A stretch of 64,000 bases of DNA from Owenia fusiformis (lineage: Eukaryota; Annelida; Polychaeta; Sabellida; Oweniidae): the NCBI GenBank assembly GCA_903813345.2, contig CAIIXF020000001.1, forward strand, positions 27,953,915 to 28,017,914, in the 5' to 3' direction. The translations under genes were made by a program, and so were the position numbers. The notes beneath the pieces are model-generated. The model was not told the DNA's origin, did no database searches, and saw only the letters and a program-made list of their open reading frames with translations. Below, one piece after another: positions 11,647 through 24,901 of this stretch (position 1 is its first letter; every line of letters begins with the position of its first letter).

Positions 11647-12036
11647 ACTATTTTCAACAAACACAATTTCAAAAAGGATAATATAGAAGTTAACCTTTAT
11701 TTTCCATTTTTAAGCAGCTGTGCCTCTCATGACTTTCCAAAACAGGTCATATTCGTAGCCTAAGAACCGGTCATACTCCATATACGTGGAAACTCAAGTA
11801 GCCATGGATAAATACTATTCTTTTTTCATTTTGATGAAAACTCTTGTAAAACGTTGGAATAGATTGTGTTGCCATTTGTTTGCAAGATATGATAAAGTTG
11901 CAGCAGTAATGGACAGAGTGAAGGGGGGGGAGGTGTAAATGCTATAGCCGCAGCGACACATCACTGAAGCAATAATACATGTAATACTCTCCAAAGCAAA
12001 TAATTTGAAATTGCAGCTGTTTCGCAGCGTAAACAG

Positions 12037-12272
12037 CATTCATTCAATATTGGTGATAAGATTGAACAAAAATGTGCTACCTCTAAACAAGCGGTGTGGA
12101 TATTGATCCGCGGATATCCGAAAAGTGACGATATCCTCACCGCTTTATTCGAGGTAGCACATATCCGATAAATGTTTTCAATTTTATTTTAAATTCACAG
12201 AGAAAGTTCATGACTTTCAAAATGCAAAAATAATTTATATCGATCACCAATACTAGCCAATACTGAATGAAA
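12037..12272. mobile_element. Short TIR element with central hairpin (Q1 copy)
   Basis: TTCATTCAATATTGGTGAT at the left pairs imperfectly with ATCACCAATACTagccaatactgaatgaa at the right. The centre is a strong hairpin (GTGCTACCTC ... GAGGTAGCAC, 12072-12161). The same element is at about 31990-32226 in Q2. Confidence 0.55.
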
Positions 12273-12899
12273 GCTGTAAACTGTGTATTAAAGCAGCAAT
12301 TCCAAATCCTTTGCTATGGAGCAAGGATGAATGGTTAGTTGATTAGTTCGTCGTTAAAGAATGGATAATACGACTATAGACAAAATTTCCCTTTTATTAG
12401 GTATCCTCTACAAATGGATGACTATAACTGCGTATCCAACATGCCTTTAAGTTTAACAATGCCCGTTAATATCCGCACCTTGCGCACCCGCAACGCTTGT
12501 TTGCGTATAGCACAGTCTGTATAGGGTGCTATTACACGTCAATTTATACAAACGAAAACTTTGATAGCGAGATGATTTTTCTTAAATCATCCAAAATGGC
12601 CGCAATGGTTGAGCTAATGAGCTTTACATGTAGAATTAATTTAAAGAAGATGTTGAAGTTCAAGCTATTGAAGCATTTTTTCTTAAAGTTTGCAGAGAAA
12701 ATATTTTAGCATTTCATGAATGTATCAAAATTTATCTTTGAAAAGTTAAACTTAAGTTGTTTTGATAAAAAAAAGTTGTAGGCTACTATACATAGAGAAC
12801 AAGCCAGCCAGATGTATGCTTATAATATGGCCCCAACATTATGTTGTGGTTCAGCATAAATTAGTACTGTCATATTGGGTAAACGAGTAAAAGTTTTAA

Positions 12900-13473
12900 A
12901 GGGTGACGCATATCGTTTAGCAAATCGAACGCTCGTTTCTGGTGTTGCTCACCGTTTAGTATAAAAGGCCCGATCCCGGAATAATACTCAAGGGTTCACA
13001 GGTTCGAGGTCGTTGTGTCAACACCTCTAACTGTTATATAGCATAAGTATATTGTAGATCGTCACAAATTTATAAAAGGGTGATTTTTATTTTGACAAAT
13101 CAATTCCACATTTATGGGTGAAGTTTCAGGATCTTCTATTTGTGTATAATAAGGAAAAATTGGCATATAAATTTCCCCATAACGTAATAGCACACAGCTT
13201 GGCATATGAAATATCCTACAAATGAAACAAAGCAAGACAAACCGGTTTCTAATACAAGGATTTATATTGGCTGTTATACATGTATTCTTTGAACGCAAGA
13301 TCACTCTTTGGATAACGTTTTCAAAATCATTATAAACGGATTACTTTATCTCAAAGACAATTTCAATAAACTGGGTTTTACAGAACTCCCCTTATTTCTT
13401 AAAAATGGACTGATCCAGTTGATTCGCCTGGAGCCGCCATATTGTTTTTATACGGGATGCTAATCGGAACCCT
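12900..13473. mobile_element. TTAA-flanked 574 bp element (Q1 insertion)
   Basis: The element begins AGGGTGACGCATATCG and ends GCTAATCGGAACCCT, with TTAA on both sides (12896-12899 and 13474-13477). Q2 is uninterrupted at this position (32815-32826) but carries the same element elsewhere (35488-36044), also between TTAA. Duplication of TTAA is characteristic of piggyBac-type transposition. A minus-strand frame of 80 codons (13304-13062, several Cys) is inside, but I do not recognise it. Non-autonomous as seen. Confidence 0.8.
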
Positions 13474-13686
13474 TTAAACAACATGCACAAGTAGACAGGA
13501 AATTTGAATGCTATATTAATGCCTCCATATTTCAGAAAAGCAATAAAATCAGTAAAACATTTTAAACACACCACATAGTCACATACATCATCTGTACATT
13601 GTGCTTCTCCACAGTTTAATCGTCAACATATGAATATCTGAAAATATACTTTGAAGGTTTATTATTGTAAAGAGGCAGATTTCGAC

Positions 13687-14493
13687 ATGAGTTTTCTTCA
13701 TAAATGTGCAATTATAACGGGCTCTAGTAATGGAATTGGGAAAGCCACTGCTCTTCTTCTGGCCTCTAGGGGAGCAAATGTTCTGATACATGGGACAAAA
13801 CAGGACGCGATCAACTCTGTCGTCCAGCAATGCAAACTGAGAGGGCGTGAAGGTGCAGTGTTCCCTAGTGTCAAAGGATTGATAGAAAATGAGGAGACAT
13901 TGGCCGATATTGCCGAAACAGCTTCCAGTGAATTTGGCCAACTTGATGTTTTGATAAATAATGCCATAAGATCATCATTTCATGATCTTCGGAATGCTCC
14001 TATTGCAGATTTAGATGCACACTTTGCAATTATTGTGAAATCAGCAGTGAGGTTAAGCCAACTTTGCCTCCCTAACCTCACAAAATGCAAAGGCAACATT
14101 GTTAATATATCCAGTGCAGCGGCGCTGCGCCCGTCAGATTTAAGACATTCATTCTATGCTATCAGCAAAGCTGCTTTGAACATGTTCACCCAATGTGCAG
14201 CCTTAGAATTCGCAGATGATGGAGTGCGTGTCAATGCAGTTTGTCCAGGTGCTACACGAACCGAAATACTCGAAAATATGGGGATGACAAATGAAGAGAT
14301 TATTGAATTTTGGAGTATGTTAGCTAAAATTGTACCAGTTAAACGTGTTGCTACTGCGGAAGAAATTGCTGGATTTATTGCATATATTGCATCATCCGAG
14401 GCAGCCATGATTAACGGTCAGTGTATCGCACATGATGGAGGGCTGACCCTAATTGGACTTCAAAAACATGTCATGGAAAAGGCTTCAAAGTGA
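13687..14493 (+). CDS. Short-chain dehydrogenase/reductase (SDR), copy 1
   Basis: A single-exon ORF of 268 aa, the normal length for a classical SDR. The Rossmann glycine motif TGSSNGIG lies near residues 10-17, NNA near 91-93, the catalytic Ser in NISS near 140 and the YAISK active site near 158-162. The C-terminal AHDGGLT is typical of FabG-like family members. These predict NAD(P)H-dependent oxidation or reduction of an alcohol or ketone; the substrate cannot be read. The ATG at 13687 was chosen because upstream in-frame sequence has only a TTG and is broken by a stop in the second copy. No signal peptide or membrane segment is seen. A poly(A) signal AATAAA is at 14510. Single-exon structure in an intron-rich genome suggests a retrocopy or acquired gene (inference). 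About 97% of residues match copy 2. Confidence 0.9.
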   Translation: MSFLHKCAIITGSSNGIGKATALLLASRGANVLIHGTKQDAINSVVQQCKLRGREGAVFPSVKGLIENEETLADIAETASSEFGQLDVLINNAIRSSFHDLRNAPIADLDAHFAIIVKSAVRLSQLCLPNLTKCKGNIVNISSAAALRPSDLRHSFYAISKAALNMFTQCAALEFADDGVRVNAVCPGATRTEILENMGMTNEEIIEFWSMLAKIVPVKRVATAEEIAGFIAYIASSEAAMINGQCIAHDGGLTLIGLQKHVMEKASK

Positions 14494-14577
14494 ATACCGG
14501 TACTTTTACAATAAACTATTTTTATTAATCAATGGCACTTTGTGTATTAAATATTGTTACTTTGACTTTATTAACTG

Positions 14578-15645
14578 AATTTTGAATTTCACTGGTGATC
14601 CACTCGATTACGCTGGTTACCGAAATGGTTCGTTTCGGTTACAAAATGTCGGAACATTGAAGGTATGATTTTTCTTTTTTCCTTATTTCACACGTTGTAG
14701 GCAGACTTCCCACGACATTTTTTATCACAAACGTACCATTATCATGTTTAAGAAAATGTACATATTTACGAACAATATTAGGTATCCTCTACAAATGCCA
14801 TATTGAGGAATTAAATCGACGATTTTGTTGTCTTCTGAGCAATTTTTTCGCAAACATGTACGTTTTCTAAAACATATGATTTTTAAAAAAAATTAATTTA
14901 TTAACATTGAAACATTTATACAATTTTTACATAATAAACAATGGTTACATTGGTACTTATTCAGGAATACAGAACTTATTGGTTATAGATTTTACTATTT
15001 CTAATTTTCCAAATTTCAAACTTGTATTTAAACACTAGCTAGTTTCTATGGCATTTGCGCTTTCCCACGAAGTAAGCTGTACGTATTTCTTCAGTCCAGC
15101 ATTGTAAACAAACAACTCCATCATTGCTATAAAATAAAATTTCTTGTTCAGAAAACTTTAAATTTTGAGTATTTACATATTCCTTTGCATTCGTACAATT
15201 GACAAATAAGTGTTTATGACTTTCTACTTCAACATTGCATATTTTACTTCTGAATTTTTTGTAATTTTTTTTCTGTCCATGTGGCTCCATTAAAACATTT
15301 AAATATAAATCCTTTAACATTATTACTAATGCCACATTTAAACAAAATCTTGTAAAAATCTGAGAAATCCGTTTGAGCAAACTGCTCAGACCAATACACT
15401 TCTGATTTGGATTCTGTTAAACTGTTTTTTACAAACCCTTTTCTTATTGATTGCACATTGATTTTCTGTACAGGAATACCTAAAACATATGATACTGATA
15501 CACGTTTGTGAGAAAAAACGTCGTGGGGATTCTGCCTACAACGCGTGAAATAAGGAAAAAGAAAATCGTACCTTCGACGTTCCGACATTTTGTTACCGAA
15601 ACGAACCAGCGTAATTGAACGGATTACCAGTGAATTTATAACTTT
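14578..15645 (-). pseudogene. LINE ORF2 C-terminal fragment between inverted repeats (Q1)
   Basis: Minus-strand frames encode WSEQFAQTDFSDFYKILFK, then a zinc-knuckle CKIC-x7-H-x4-C segment like the zinc-binding domain after the reverse transcriptase of non-LTR elements (that region is disrupted here and intact in the second copy). A frame break lies near 15250. The fragment is bracketed by inverted copies of about 170 bases (14578-14760 against 15470-15645) that include the start MSERRRYDF in each direction. No reverse transcriptase core is present. It is a dead fragment duplicated with the locus. Confidence 0.65.
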
Positions 15646-15799
15646 GATATTTAATAATATTGACATAGCCTACTCTGTTAACTCTGGAACTTACTTTAAT
15701 ACGCAGGCTATTAAATACAATCTCCATAATATTTCAATTCATTCTGAAGTAATTAAACCCAAAGTGATATTGATAGTATGACAAAAGTAAGTGACTCGA

Positions 15800-16679
15800 G
15801 GAAAAACGGTCTAATTTCGGATATTGGAGACTTTAAGCTAGCAATGTTTTTCAATCCATGAAACAATATTGAAAGAGTTTTGACGGTTCAAAGCATGTTA
15901 AGTAACCCAGGGATGACTTATAACTCCAAGTTTTATTTCACGTTTGACTTTTGAATCTACATGTAGAGCTAGAGTTACATATGCGGAAACTTTCTTTTAT
16001 ACGTTTTTTTTTAGTTATGTGGCTCTTTCATATGAGACTAAATAACATATGGAGTGACTTGAGATGAGACGTGATGAGCACCGCGAATCTCAAGATATGT
16101 GTACACGTACTGATCTTAAACTAGTACTGATAATAGAAAACCTTGACACAATTGATTTACTTTCCAAACAAAACTACTTCTAGAATATGTAAAGATGCTT
16201 GTACATACATATACATGTACCAGGTATATCGTGGGCGAAGCCAGATTTCAGTCAGGGGGATGCGATTGTCAAAAATTTGAAATTTGATTTTCAGTAATTT
16301 TGAGAAAGTACATGGTGGGCTTTTAGACCACATTTCCAGATTTGCGATTCCTAATTATTTGTCATGTTTTTCTTAATTTTGAAAATAAAATCCCATAATG
16401 ATGGGCTTTTTGGTCACGTTTCCAGCTAGAAATACGCGTCATGCTTTCAAACTCTGCATTGCCGATAGATAGCCTTCATATCAATGGGTTTAATATGTAT
16501 TTCAAAACATTTTGAACACTCCATTGCCCATATGCATGTGCTTCAAAACAGCTTCAACCTGGAAAATAACTTTGAAAGGTACATGTATTTAAACGTCATT
16601 ATCAATTTGTAAAAATATACTTTAAATGTTCATCTTGTGAATTGATGGCAATTTAAACATGAGCACAAATGTGCAGTTA
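15800..16679. other. Intergenic, Q1; no gene seen
   Basis: AT-rich sequence with homology to 34995-36500 in Q2, interrupted there by the TTAA element and further indels. No open frame of note. Confidence 0.5.
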
Positions 16680-17684
16680 TAGTCCCTGATCTGGACCCTC
16701 TGAAAAAAAGTTTTGTTGTCCGGTACTTTCCCACATAAACTGATTGTACCATTTAAAAGAACAGACTTCCCTCTTAAAGAAAACACCTCTTCTATTGATG
16801 TAAACAGGGGCAAAAGGCACCAAAACGGGGTTAGACAAGGTGGCATTCTGAAGTCTCACTTTCTTGTCATCACGATTCCAGGTAAACCATCAGACGGATT
16901 TACTTCAAATTTTCACACATGTTACATGGTAAGAAGTTATAGAGCTGATTAACTTTCCGATAGCCATCTTGCATTCTGGCGCCCATCTTGGAAGTTTGTA
17001 GATAAATCTTGTCATCACGATTCCAGAAAAACCACTTTACAGATTTGCTTCAAATTTTCACACTTTATACATTTACATTCGCATAGTTTTTTAGGTTTTA
17101 TGACTGTTAAATTCTATAGTCTTGTTAAGACCACTTTATAAACAGGTTTATTATTAATTTTTGTGACTGTTAAATTATATAGTCTAGTTAACACCACTTT
17201 ATAAACAGGTTTATTATTACTGGTGTAACTAACACAACGAAAAAAAAAATTAATTTATTTGGTTTTATATAACATGAAATTATTTTTTCTTTTCGATAAA
17301 ACATTGCTTATTAGAATTATATTTAGTTGAAAACTTAGAGTAAACAATCAGTTCTTCTATCACAAAGTTTATTTTGGTTCAGTAGATTTTTCTATACATT
17401 ATTTTTATGTCACCACCACTAGTGGTTGGCTGACAAATTGTAATAGCTTCGAACGTTTATCTTGACACTGTTCAGTAGTTAATGTGTACTGTATACTTAA
17501 CAAGGTGTGGTGACATTTTGCATGTTTCTGCATCGTCACTACTATTGAAAGCTTATGTTGATATTGTAGCAGTGTTTTTAAGTTCTTTTTGTTGGTACAA
17601 TTAGTTTCCAAACCCTATACTTATATCGATCTGACACACAGTTTTAGTGCAGGTTTAAGTGATTTTTGTTGATTATTAAACGCA

Positions 17685-17780
17685 AAGAGCACATGTGTCT
17701 CGAACTCGCAACATTGTGGAGACAGAGCCCATTCACATAGTTTGACATGCTGGTGCTCTGAACCAGCTCGTTAGTTAATA
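17685..17780 (-). repeat. tRNA-derived SINE head (A and B box)
   Basis: On the minus strand, GAGCTGGTTCAGAGCACC resembles a Pol III A box and, about 45 bases on, GCGAGTTCGAGACAC resembles a B box (GGTTCGANNCC). This spacing is that of a tRNA. The sequence does not fold as a clean functional tRNA by eye, so a SINE head is more likely. Confidence 0.4.
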
Positions 17781-18779
17781 TCTGACTAAGGGACAGCTTG
17801 CTTTCCCCTTAAAGAAACGTTATCTGCAGCTTTTATGAGTACTATAGTATCTACAACAATTTTGATCTTATGAGTATTGGATATCATTATTTTCAATTTT
17901 TCTTCAACATGTATTTTAATGACTTCAGTATGAATGGAATGTCCCTCGGAGTTGTGGTCGTTGATGAGGAATTGGTCATTGAACGGTGTGGATGCTGTTT
18001 ATTCCCATATTAGATTATTGTCTTGGGATATTTAGGTTTGATTTTTGTTTGCCAGTTTTACACTTTACAGTTTGCTTTTCCCACTAGGTTGCTTTACACT
18101 TTTTTCCTTTCTCATTTGTCATTTTTGTTTATATTTAGTAAGGATATGATACGCAGGTCTCTCCTTCTGTGTGATCACCTGTCCAGAAGATAATTCAACT
18201 GCATGAAGAACATTTCGTTGACATGATGCACAGTGAAAGGTTTTCCACACATTTACATTTTCGTTTAAAAGAGCTTTAATTCCGTTATATACTCAGATCA
18301 AGGCCAATTTAGCATACATTTCGCTCTCAAAAATCGCTGTGCAATAATGGATTTCAAAGAAATGTTTGATGTTTTCAATAATCTTTTTTCTTTTTGATGA
18401 AATGTAGTTATTTATTCTAAAAATCAATCAATGTCATACACAAAATGCATTTAAGTGGTATAAAGTACAGAAGGAGAGTAAAAATATGTATTTTAGAATA
18501 TCACCATGTGTTACCCCATTGTACATGTTGTAGCGCCTCTTGCCCATGTTTCTATCAATATAAAACATGATATCATACACCAAATATGCATTTATGTCAA
18601 ATTATGTGGTTTAAAATACAGAAAAATAGATAACATTCTCCTTAGAATACCACCTTGTGTAATCCCACTTTACTGCCTTTTGCCCCGTTTATATCAATAT
18701 AAAAGGTAGCATGTAACCTTCCTTGTAACATGTGTAAAAGTTTCAAGAAAATCAGTATAGTGGTTTTCCTGGAATCACA

Positions 18780-19210
18780 ATGACAAGATTTATCAAAAAA
18801 ACTTCCAAGATGGCCGCCAGAATGCAAGATGGCCACCGAAAGGTTAATTAGCTCTAGAACTTCTTACCATGTAATATGTGTGAAAATTTGAAGTAAATCC
18901 GTTTGGTTTTCCTGAAATTGTCATGACAAGATTTATCTTTAAACTTCCAAGATGGCTGCCAGAAAGCAAGATGGCCACCAAAAAATAATGAGGTCTAGGA
19001 CTTTTTACCATGTTACATGTGTGAACATATGAAGTACATCTGTTATGTGGTTTTTGTGGAATCGCGATGACAATATTTATCTGAAAAAAATTCCAAGATG
19101 GCCGCCAGAATGCAAGATGGCCACCGCAAAGTTAATCAGCTCTAGAACTTCTTACCATGTAACATGTGTGAAAATTTGAAGTGAATCCGTCTAACATTTC
19201 TAATGGTTTA
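18780..19210. repeat. Tandem 145-155 base repeats with 'caagatggccgcc'
   Basis: About three monomers each contain caagatggccgccagaatg, then a tctagaacttcttaccatg block, then gtgtgaaaatttgaagt and a ggaatcgtgatgacaag block. They belong to the right arm of the foldback element; a single unit forms its left arm. Confidence 0.7.
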
Positions 19211-19452
19211 CCTGGAATCGTGATGACAAGAAAGTGAGACTTCAGAATGCCACCTTGTCTAACCCCGTTTTGGTGCCTTTTGCCCCTGTTTACATCAATA
19301 GAAGAGGTGTTTTCTTTAAGAGGGAAGTCTGTTCTTTCAAACGGTACAATCATTTTATGTGGGAAAGTACCGGGCAACAAAACCCCTTTTCTAGAGCCCT
19401 TTTGGAAATCAGATCGGGGACTATTATAACTGGCCCTAACAATCAAGGTCTG

Positions 19453-22400
19453 GCTTCCTAGTCATCGTACCCAAGACAACTGGTACCCAAGACAACTCGT
19501 ACCCAAGATTATTTTCAGTATTATGGGTGCAATTAGGGAAAAAATTGAGTTTGTAATACTTTCATGTTATAATGTGAATCAAATAAGCCTCAATATTTTT
19601 GAATTTAGAAGACATTTATTCTCAATGGATCAGTAAAGCATTTTTAACGTATACATAAAAATATTGGGTGAGACTTGAGATAATGTATGCGGCGCCAGTC
19701 AAAATTGAAACTTCTGATTGGGTTCGAAGCCGAGATGCCCGGATATGTCCCAGCAAAAGCCGGAATTCACGTGATTTTTCACGAAGAAGGGGCGGAGTTT
19801 AAGCGAGATTCATCGAGACTTCTTCGTGTCAATCGTGTCAATCTCTGCATTGCTTATTGTTAACTCCACCTTTTTGCCCATATATGGAGATGGAGATGCC
19901 ACTTGCGAGCGTGAACAGTTCAGTCTAGAAATAGAAATTTCTTAAGCGATGTCTTTCTTCAATTTTTCTACACGATATCTCGATAAATAGTGGACATATT
20001 TGTACCATTCTTTCGTCAAAATGAGGGTATCGCTGGAATACATATTTCCAATCTGTTGGTCAATAGATTTATTCATTGATACTGGCAGGAATTAGATCGT
20101 AATAAACATGCTAAAATTGTAAAACTTGGAACGTTTGACAGTAATCTCCGAGTAATGTATGAATTGCATCGGGAGAAAGCAGGAGAAAAGCTGGGACAGT
20201 CTGTTGTGTGGAGTTTGCAAAGCAATCCCGGATATAAATGACGTCATCTTAGCAGTTTACATGGTTTCGAAAGTGATATATTTTTGTGTCGTAGTGATGA
20301 GTTTGAATTATGTCGATTATTCGATTGTTATATATAAATAAACATCGATCTTCGGCGAAGATAAAGTAAGAACAACATATATATCCGAGAAACATGTTGG
20401 TAAGTACAGTATTTCATTTATAATGGCAGAAAATCAAATTGAATCGAAATCGAATTTTCAACTTTTTCAATTTTTTTTCGTTCGATTATTTTGATTTTCA
20501 ATTTGATTTTTACATTCTATCTTCTTCGTCCTGCGGGACTATACTAGGCATAGGCCCGGAACATGTATAACGAGTCAAATTCACTTAAATAGAACATGCT
20601 GTAAGCTTTATTTCTTTACATTTTTACGGGCCTATGCCTGGGCTATGACTCTAGGCCTAGACTACTAGATCTATAGGACCTAGACTAGCCTAAAGCTAGA
20701 GCCTTAGATCTAGCTCTTTCAGAGGCTGTGACTGATATGTTAGAACAGCCTTTAGAGCCTCCTATCAACCGCTTCAAAATTGTGTTAGTGTCCTCCTTGC
20801 GAAAATCGAAAAAAATTAAAATGTGCTTCTGTGCCGAACAGCAAATTCTCATTATACATTGAGAAGCTACTCTTTACCAAGAAACCAAAAATGGAAGTTT
20901 TGACGGAAAGACATGACGTACAAGTCAAAATCTCTGAATCTTGCTACCGTAGGTACATGACAGATAAAGAGAATTTAAATCCTGATCGGCAAAAAAGCGG
21001 CTAATAACTTACATATTTTCTCAACAAAAAGCACTGATGTAGCTCACATTGGGAGATAGTAGTAAGCACTTGAAGTTGATTTCAGTAGATCAGTTACACC
21101 TGTCATGATTTCAAGGAAAGACACAAAGTATCCGTCAAAAGAGAAAAGCTTACATAAATGCGAGCAAAATCTGCAGATTTATTATAGCTATTGACTTCTC
21201 GAATATGTTGAACGCACAACTCTAAACAATACTTGAAATTGAATAAAATTGACAAAATATGAGAAGACAGTCTAAAACCTAACTGGGAGAGCTGCCATTG
21301 TTTGCCCGGAAATCTTCAGAGATTTTGACTGGTACTTTGTGTCTTTCCATCAAAATTGCCATTTTGGTTTCTCGCTGGGTAATTCACAGATGAAGAGAAA
21401 TCTTGATTGACAAAAATACAGCTGATAGCTAACAGCTTTTCTTAAACAGAAGATAAAGGAAGATATAAAGGAACCTGTTATGATTTTGAAGCGGGTGATA
21501 GCCGATAGGGGGCATGTTAAGGCTGTAAGTAGAGGGTGTAGCCGAATAAATCTAACCCAAATAGAGTTTAACACATCTCAGTATAGGCAAAATTAAAATT
21601 CATTAAAGTTTCATCACTTTAGCATGTGTACATTTGCTGGCCTTCTAATATTTTGCCAATAGATTTGTTAGGCTTGATTGCAAATTCTTATGAAATATAA
21701 GAGTGTATGGTTTCAATGTACTGTACTCCCGATATTTTTCGCGTGCAATTTAGTTTCGTGCTTTTCGCGATTGTGTAAAAATCACGAAAATTAATAGTCG
21801 CGAATATCGCCAATTAAAGGCTGAGGTGCAACATGCCATTGACTAAGATCTAGAGATTGTAAATCTTATCCAAAGTATATGATATTGGGTAGGTGTAATA
21901 CTGTAGATAAGATAAATTAATTTTGAGGATTCAGAGAATAATGGAAGTTAAACCTTTGATATCCGCAAAATTTAATGGCCGCAAAATTCATGAAATTTAA
22001 ACTCGCAAATTAACCGGTAGTACAGTATTTGCATGTGGAATAATTATGATATTGAGAGCATTGATGAAACAAATGCAATGAACTGATTTGATTGGCCAAG
22101 GGAGCATTGGAATTTTGACCTGAAGTTCACATGATTGTTGCTATAGGCCTTATGATTTTTTGGAATTCCAGTAATACTATTAATGTCTATTATACTTATA
22201 CAGTAAAACCTGTCTTATCCAAATGCCACCGCTACAAATTAAAAACATTCAGATTTAAACGTCTGATTTCGAGGTTTTTGCATCCGAAAGATTCTTGATT
22301 TTGAAAAAATATTAATGCATTTTCACTTAATATTACTAGCATTGTAGGCGTTATGATTTTTTTGGAATTACAGTAATACTATTATACTTATACAGTAATA

Positions 22401-24901
22401 TCTGTCTAATACTTATACAGTAATATCTGTCTAATCCAAATGCCACCATGACCAGTTAAAACACCATGACCAGTTAAAAAAAACATTCAGATGTGGAGGT
22501 GATCGGATTTCGAGGATTTTGCATTCGCAAGATTCTGCATTTTAAAAATATATATGCATTTTCACTAAAAAGTATTAAGATTACTTTTGACCGCATAGCT
22601 TTATGACATTCCAAAATCCAAATCGAATGCTTGAAAGGTAAAACAGAAGTGTGCAATCAGAGATGATAGATACTATTGCATGAGTATATGAAGGCCATGT
22701 GTCAACTCTTCGATTGATAATACGCCTCGAAATAAACACCCACTGGCTTGGGAAAGCTATTTTCCCTCTTAATAAATGCCTGTCCCCTTGGAAAAATGTT
22801 TTCAATTTCCCTCTTAGTCTTAATAAAAGCCAATGGCATTTATTTTGAGTTCTTTCTAATAAAGGCCCTGTGCAAAATAAATGCTCAGTGGGCCTATATG
22901 TTCGTTGAATTTAAAATTTCCCCTTCTACTCAATTTTTATAAATGTTTTATGCATCAGTATGTTGCATTTGGAGACACAAAAAAACTCTTAAAAGGAAAA
23001 TATTTTCTCTTTAGTATGTTAACTTTGTCTACAAATGCAACATATTAATGTGAAAACATTATAAAAAAAATGGAAGGAACTGAAAATCAGGAAAACATTT
23101 TTGAAAAAAATGTTGATGGGGTCTTTGCACCTTCCCTGTCTCAATCTCCAATTTTTTTTATCATCTGTATGAGTACTTTTCCTTTAGATAATGCATTGGC
23201 CTAACATACACACCTTACATTTTCAGAAAATTTCTGCAGTTCAACATATGACCGTCTTAATTCTGTTGCGAAACCTTAGTATTCTTTCAAGAAATTTCCT
23301 GCTTACATGAAAGTCTTTTACATTCTGTTTTTTTTTAATGTAACATAATGGCTGATACCAATATTGTTCAAAGTTGTATATGTTTACACTATGGAACTAA
23401 TCATTCTTTGAATTGAGTTCGATTCCTGAACAACTGTATATTTGACTAAACATTCCTTGGATTTGATTTGGTTTGATGAAGAGAAATCTTGACTGACAAA
23501 AATGCAGCTGATAACTAACAGATTTTCCCAAACAGAAAATATAAAAAAAAATTAAAGTGAGCACTTGATTTCAATAGTTTAGTTTCACCTATGCTTTTGA
23601 AGCAGGTGATATAGCTGATAGGTGTCATGTAAAGGCTTTAAGTACATGGTATAGCAATAATTTTAAAGGTAAGAAGGTACTGTTTCATACATATTTCTTG
23701 GTTTTAAAAACATTTAATCAAATAAGCTGGAAATTTTTTTTGAGAAATGATATGATGGTGAAAGAAATAGATACAAAATTATAAAAAATTTATAATTTGC
23801 GAAAATTGATATCCGCAAAATTTCAAAATTGCAAAATTGTGAAAGATAACAGCATCAAATATTAGTGGCAGTACAGTATTTGCATGTGAAATAATTATGA
23901 TATATTAATATAATAATATAATAATTGATGAAACAATTGCAATGAACTGTTTTGATTAGCCAAGGCCAGAGCATTGGAATTGGAACTAAAGTTGAGTATA
24001 ATGTTATTGTATAAATTAAAAAAATAATTATAGAGACTTCTTACAAAGTTGATACTTCATTTCAAATAGCTGAGAATATTTCCCAAAATAGATTGACTAG
24101 GCCTTCAGATTTTTTTGAATTTCAGTATTACTATTACTCATACAGTAAAACCTGTCTAATCCAAATGCCACCGTGCAGTTAAAAACATTCAGATTGGGAG
24201 GTGTTCGTTATCACAATAGATTATAATTATATCATTGATAATTTAGAGTTTATTCAAAGATGACAGCAGCATTCTCAGAACCTAACAATCAGAATCTCAT
24301 TAATCTTTTGTTCACGTTAGTTATTTAAACTTTATATTCATATATAGATGGCAGTTCTTAAATATATGATAGACACCAATAATTCAACATCATAATTTAA
24401 CCTTTTCCATTAAATATACCCTGTATCAAGCACAGAAACGTATTTACACCCTTTACTAAAATGGCAACCCCTGTATCACGCACTTGTTTTATTAAATAAA
24501 AGAAGTGCTTGAAGCGCTTGTTCTAAACATTATTTTGTTAAACATATATGTAAATAAATATAATTACAACATTAGATCTGACACTTGTTCCAAACACTCA
24601 TAAACATACAATATTTTGAAAATTGATTATGAATATGTGGAATAAACATAATATGTCTCTTCACTCGAACATCCTGAATCTGTGACCAATATAAAATAAT
24701 AGTCAATATAAATTGACACTCAGCTCAAAATGTCACAAAATTAAATCAATTTCTTCCGAAAATTCTTCTTCAAACTTTAAACTATTCTGAACAGTATGTT
24801 ACAATTATAATATGTATATTCACATTCCCAGTCCAACGCTTGATTCAAAACAAAATATATACTTGGGTACGAGTTGTCTTGGGTACGAGTTGACCAGTTA
24901 C
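19453..24901. mobile_element. 5.4 kb TIR element with TACCCAAGACAACTCG array ends, TSD about 9 bp
   Basis: The left end contains a short array of CGTACCCAAGACAACT (19460-19510). The right end is the inverse (ttgggtacgagttgtc, 24862-24895). CAAGGTCTG is present on both sides (19444-19452 and 24902-24910) and once in the empty site of Q2 (36517-36525). An 8-9 base duplication suits hAT or Mutator-like insertion; the superfamily is not resolved. The interior has three copies of a cagtaaaacctgtctaatcc / ccaaatgccaccgt block (22200, 22390-22450, 24140), inverted copies of aaccaaaaatggaagttttg (20880 and 21340) and a gcgaatatcgcc/cgcgaaa motif (21740-21810). No long frame or recognisable transposase was found. 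Confidence 0.75.

Larger units (their letters stand above)
16680..19423. mobile_element. 2.7 kb foldback element, TIR TAGTCCCYGATCTG, TSD TTA
   Basis: The left end TAGTCCCTGATCTG matches the inverse of the right end CAGATCGGGGACTA. TTA flanks both sides (16677-16679 and 19424-19426; TTATA if the ends are set 2 bases in). Q2 has the empty site at 36497-36501. The arms are long: 16680-17040 is the inverse of about 19060-19423, and extra direct copies of the inner arm (units near 18780, 18935 and 19080 containing aagatggccgccag) extend the right arm. The interior has a duplicated 60-base unit (17096-17219) and a tRNA-derived SINE head. No transposase seen. Confidence 0.8.

Noticed and set aside
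13651-13686. N-terminal extension of SDR copy 1
   Set aside because: It has only a TTG start, and the matching sequence in copy 2 contains a stop.
17685-17780. Functional tRNA gene
   Set aside because: A and B boxes are present, but the acceptor and anticodon stems do not pair convincingly and it lies inside a transposon; a SINE head is more likely.
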